From contig OZ245783.1 in NCBI GenBank assembly GCA_965227875.1, forward strand, positions 3,286,001 through 3,350,000: a stretch of 64,000 nt of DNA, written 5' to 3'. Below are positions 61,103 to 64,000 of this stretch, in pieces. The translations under genes and the position numbers were made by a program. How positions within the stretch are numbered: position 1 is the first letter of the stretch; each line of letters begins with the position of its first letter. The notes beneath the pieces are model-generated. The model was not told the origin of the DNA. It searched no databases and was given only the letters and a program-made list of their open reading frames with translations. The stretch is from G965227875 sp965227875. GTDB taxonomy: Bacteria > Pseudomonadota > Alphaproteobacteria > Rhizobiales > JAJFHC01.

Positions 61103-62140
61103 ATGGGTGTCAGCCTCACGATTACCGACAAGACCACGATGCACGATATCCAGGACTTCGCCGACAAGGTGAAGGACGGGGACCAGCTTCGCGCAAAGAC
61201 CGACAAGCACGGAAACACGGTCTGGTACACGAAGTCCGGCAGTTCCTGGTTCGGCACCGGCAAGAAGCGCGCCGAAAAGTCGGAACTGCTGATGACCTCA
61301 CTCCAGAAGCAGATCGACAAGCATACCGGAAAGGGCAGCGAATCGGAGTCGCCGCTCAAGAGCATCGTGAAGTCCCATGACCTGGCCAAAGGTCAGGTAT
61401 TCCTCAAGGGCTCCGATCTCCAGTCGATCCTGACCAAGACCGAAAAGATGGAGAAGGTGGAGACCATGTCGTCCAGTACGGCCGTGGTGAGCACATCCGA
61501 CCGACCCCAGATGATGGTCGCCATGGGGCAGGGCGCCATCGGGCGCCTGGACGAGATCCAGCTCTACTCCGACTCTTTCTCCAGCTGCAATCCGGTCATC
61601 CTCTACAACAGCGAGACCGGCATGGGCGGCCTTTTCCACGTGCCGTCGCCGGGTATCGAGGGCTGGCGCGATGGCGATGACTACAGGACAGTGGCGCCGT
61701 TCGACGACGTCTCGATGTCCTATCGGGGCGGTGTCAGGGAAGCGCTGGCGGAGATGATCGAACTGATCAAGCCGACCAGCATATTCGTCCGCCCGGGCGG
61801 CCATGGACTTTCCGAATCAAGGGAAGGGCATGACTCGATGAGGTCGGGCATGCTCGGCGTGATCGACACGGCCTCCTACGTGGCCGAGGACATGAAGTCG
61901 ATCGTCGGCGATCTCGGTCTGGAGACGGAGGTCGTCTTCCAGCCAGAGGAGTCCTCGGGCGTCGTGTCGGTGACCGGAGACGGGCATGGCGGGATCGACA
62001 TTCACAAGTCCGACATCACAAGCAGGCGCGAGGTAAACCTGTTGCGCAGGGACCTGCCCGAAGACCTGTCGGACAAGACCATGGTGTGGTCGCATATCGA
62101 ATCCACCGACGACTCGGTGCTGGTCGGCAGCAAGTTCTGA
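61103..62140 (+). CDS. Candidate type III effector with CheD-like deamidase domain
   Basis: This is a 345-residue protein of no named family. Residues 1-130 are Lys/Ser-rich without a Sec signal, as in chaperone-dependent effectors. Residues ~134-300 carry a CheD-like signature: VAMGQGAIGRLDEI, then Cys162 in SFSSCNPVILYNSETG and His179 in MGGLFHVP. The Cys-to-His distance (17), the LY at +5/+6, the GG at +13/+14 and a hydroxyl residue at -6 (Ser156) match CheD (Thr21/Cys27/His44). CheD and the CNF/BLF1 toxins deamidate glutamines. GGAGGGAG precedes the ATG. The CesT-type chaperone upstream supports secretion. Target unknown. Confidence 0.7.
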   Translation: MGVSLTITDKTTMHDIQDFADKVKDGDQLRAKTDKHGNTVWYTKSGSSWFGTGKKRAEKSELLMTSLQKQIDKHTGKGSESESPLKSIVKSHDLAKGQVFLKGSDLQSILTKTEKMEKVETMSSSTAVVSTSDRPQMMVAMGQGAIGRLDEIQLYSDSFSSCNPVILYNSETGMGGLFHVPSPGIEGWRDGDDYRTVAPFDDVSMSYRGGVREALAEMIELIKPTSIFVRPGGHGLSESREGHDSMRSGMLGVIDTASYVAEDMKSIVGDLGLETEVVFQPEESSGVVSVTGDGHGGIDIHKSDITSRREVNLLRRDLPEDLSDKTMVWSHIESTDDSVLVGSKF

Positions 62141-62341
62141 GAGCCATCCACCCGGAAAGGTGGCGGGCTGGACATCCGGGCCCATGAGGCCTGCCGTTTC
62201 GTGAAACTATGGTTAACCGACGATCAGCCGCGCCTAAGCGAAATCTTAAGCACCCTGAATTAAGGTTTGCGTGAACAATTTTGCCACGTTCGGCAAGGAA
62301 ACCTGCCGCGCGGGGCGGGGGCAAACAGGAATTCGGGGTTC

Positions 62342-64000
62342 ATGGCGTCGTTCAGTGCCATCGCCAGACAGGTGGGTCATTGTCTTTTGCGGCCGGGACG
62401 GCACGCTGCGGGGCTTGCTCTGGCCGTCGTGGTCGTGTGCGCGCTTTATGCCGACTACCAGAATCGCGTCCTGTTCAAGCAGGGCCTGCGAAGCGACGTC
62501 CGCGACGAACTCTCGGACCTGCGCGCCGGCCTCGAAGCAGCCCTGAACAGCAACATCCAGCTGCTGCACGGTCTGATCGCGGTCATCCAGACCGAACCGG
62601 ACATGGACAGCCAGCGGTACGCGCAGATCACCGGCGGCCTTTTCAATGCGGAAAACCAGTTGCGCAACGTGGCGGCCGCACCCGGACTGGTCATCACGAA
62701 CACCTATCCGCTCAAGGGCAACGAGGCGATCATCGGGATCGACTATCGCAATGTCGAAACCCAGCGTGACGCCGTGTTCCGGGCGCGCGACACGCGCAAT
62801 CTCGTTCTCGCCGGTCCGGTCGATCTCATTCAGGGCGGACAGGGGTTCATCGCCCGCTTCCCCGTTTTCATCGAACATCCGGACCGGACCGAGACCTTCT
62901 GGGGCATCGTCGCGGCCGTGATCGACGTCGAAAGCCTGTACCGCAAGGCCGGGCTGCGCGATCGCGATCTGACGATCGAGGTCGCGTTGAACGGCGCAGA
63001 CGGAACGGGTGCGGCGGGCGCACGGTTTTTCGGCTCGGCCGACGTCCTTGCCTCCGAACCGGTCGTGGAACAAGTGATCCTGCCGAACGGTACGTGGCAG
63101 ATCGCGGCAATCCCCAAAGGGGGCTGGGACAGGACGCCCGACAATACATGGCTCGTCTGGCTGTTCGCCCTGATCGCGGGATCTCTCATCGTCGTGCCCG
63201 TGGCGATATCGCAGAAACTCTACGGCGAACGGCTCAAGACGGTGGCGAAACTCAAGGCGCGGGAAGCCGATCTCGAACGCCTGTCGCATCGTCTCGAACT
63301 CGCCCTCGACACGTCGCAGGTCGGCGTCTGGGAGCACAACGTCGAAACCGGCCGGCTCGACTGGGACGACCGGGTGAAGGAACTCTTCGGCGTACCTGCC
63401 GATACCGAGGTCAGGGACACAAGCACCTGGCGCAAGACCCTTCATCCCGAAGATGCGGCAAAGGCCATTGCCGAGTTCGAAGGTTGTATCAGCACGGGAA
63501 GCCGCATCGACAGCGAATTCAGGATCGTGCTGCCCGGTGGCCGTGAACGGACGTTGCGCGCGATCGGCGCCTTTTTCAATGACAATGACGGCCGACGGGT
63601 CGTCGGCGTGAACTGGGACGTTTCCCAGGAAGCGGAACTGCGGTCCCGCCTCGAGCGGGAAAGGCGAAACGCGGAGATGCGCAGCACCCAGCTCGAGTGG
63701 GCCCGCGCGATGATGGAGCACAACTCGCTTCACGATTCCCTGACCGGCCTGCCCAACAGGCGCTATCTCGATCATGTCCTCGACGAGATCGGCAAGAAAG
63801 ATGCGGACAGCATCCGGGATGTCGCCCTGCTTCACATCGATCTGGACAGATTCAAGCAGATCAACGACACACTCGGTCATGCCGCGGGCGACGCCACACT
63901 CGTGCATACCGCGGGTGTGCTGAGTTCGAACGTGACGTCCGACGATTTCGTCGCACGGGTCGGCGGCGACGAGTTCGTGATCCTGTCCCGTAGCCGCCCT
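62342..64000 (+). CDS. CHASE-PAS-GGDEF diguanylate cyclase (3' end outside window)
   Basis: The gene is open to the window edge, with 553 codons visible. A membrane helix at ~22-40 leads to a periplasmic CHASE domain (IIGIDYRN, VLAGPVDLIQGGQGFIARFP), then a second helix at ~268-290 (WLVWLFALIAGSLIVVPVAI). A PAS_3 domain follows (ALDTSQVGVWEHNVETGRLD), then a GGDEF domain (HDSLTGLPNRRYLDHVL, HIDLDRFKQINDTLGHAAGD, VGGDEF near residue 541). GGDEF enzymes make cyclic di-GMP, and an EAL domain could follow beyond the edge. The ligand of the CHASE domain is unknown. Confidence 0.92.
   Translation, partial: MASFSAIARQVGHCLLRPGRHAAGLALAVVVVCALYADYQNRVLFKQGLRSDVRDELSDLRAGLEAALNSNIQLLHGLIAVIQTEPDMDSQRYAQITGGLFNAENQLRNVAAAPGLVITNTYPLKGNEAIIGIDYRNVETQRDAVFRARDTRNLVLAGPVDLIQGGQGFIARFPVFIEHPDRTETFWGIVAAVIDVESLYRKAGLRDRDLTIEVALNGADGTGAAGARFFGSADVLASEPVVEQVILPNGTWQIAAIPKGGWDRTPDNTWLVWLFALIAGSLIVVPVAISQKLYGERLKTVAKLKAREADLERLSHRLELALDTSQVGVWEHNVETGRLDWDDRVKELFGVPADTEVRDTSTWRKTLHPEDAAKAIAEFEGCISTGSRIDSEFRIVLPGGRERTLRAIGAFFNDNDGRRVVGVNWDVSQEAELRSRLERERRNAEMRSTQLEWARAMMEHNSLHDSLTGLPNRRYLDHVLDEIGKKDADSIRDVALLHIDLDRFKQINDTLGHAAGDATLVHTAGVLSSNVTSDDFVARVGGDEFVILSRSRP

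Noticed and set aside
62246..63907. 553-codon minus-strand frame opposite the diguanylate cyclase
   Set aside because: The plus strand encodes a clear CHASE-PAS-GGDEF protein open to the window edge. The minus frame has no family match and no ribosome site.

Overview
The window is about 65% GC and packed with genes. It looks like a chromosomal segment of an alphaproteobacterium. Supporting signs are the cob-type cobalamin cluster (CobN, CobO, CobH-CobM), a CheZ of the alphaproteobacterial type, an imuA-imuB-dnaE2 mutagenesis cassette behind a GTTC-N7-GTTC LexA box, and GntR/TTT transporter modules. The genus cannot be fixed from sequence alone.

Layout. 1-18661: cobalamin (B12) synthesis. It begins inside cobN (5' end off the window), then cobO, an unrelated block (hydrolase, ankyrin protein, CheZ-like protein, quinone reductase), then a tightly overlapping run: small His-rich membrane protein, cbiX, cobH, cobL, cobI, cbiG-cobJ fusion, cobM, with cobK and cbiD on the other strand, then cobA, cobB and cbiB. 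The pathway is a mosaic of aerobic (Cob) and anaerobic-type (Cbi) enzymes. 18730-21177: a PAS/GAF histidine kinase and a convergent single-domain response regulator. 21458-23448: glpK and a Gre-factor-like gene.

23487-39065: an oxalate/formate C1 block. A GntR regulator sits between two divergent transcription units. To the left run a SucCD-like ligase, PEP carboxykinase and a 3-hydroxyisobutyrate-dehydrogenase-family reductase. To the right run a complete tripartite tricarboxylate (TTT) transporter, oxalyl-CoA decarboxylase, formyl-CoA:oxalate CoA-transferase, a 10-formyl-THF-hydrolase-like protein and formate-THF ligase, closed by a strong terminator. Three TGGYATAC-type palindromes lie in the two control regions. 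I infer that the block takes up oxalate, decarboxylates it through CoA esters and feeds the formyl group into tetrahydrofolate.

39438-45501: an outer-membrane barrel protein, a secreted protein of unknown function, a 269-bp MITE-like element with perfect 26-bp inverted ends, an NDH-2-like oxidoreductase divergent from a LysR regulator, a LysE exporter and a cold-shock-like protein. 45539-51309: the SOS mutasome dnaE2-imuB-imuA. 51400-55747: a LuxR regulator and a second barrel protein, paralogous to the first, bracketed by two arrays of the same ~110-bp hairpin repeat. 55748-57262: three small genes. 57263-58708: a 1.4-kb gene-free block of modular repeats. 58709-60339: a dienelactone hydrolase and a substrate-binding-like protein.

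60529-62140 is the most striking locus. A CesT-type type III secretion chaperone lies directly upstream of an uncharacterised 345-residue protein. That protein carries a CheD-like deamidase signature: Cys162 and His179 at the exact CheD spacing, with LY and GG at matching positions. I read it as a candidate secreted glutamine deamidase effector. The window ends inside a CHASE-PAS-GGDEF diguanylate cyclase gene.
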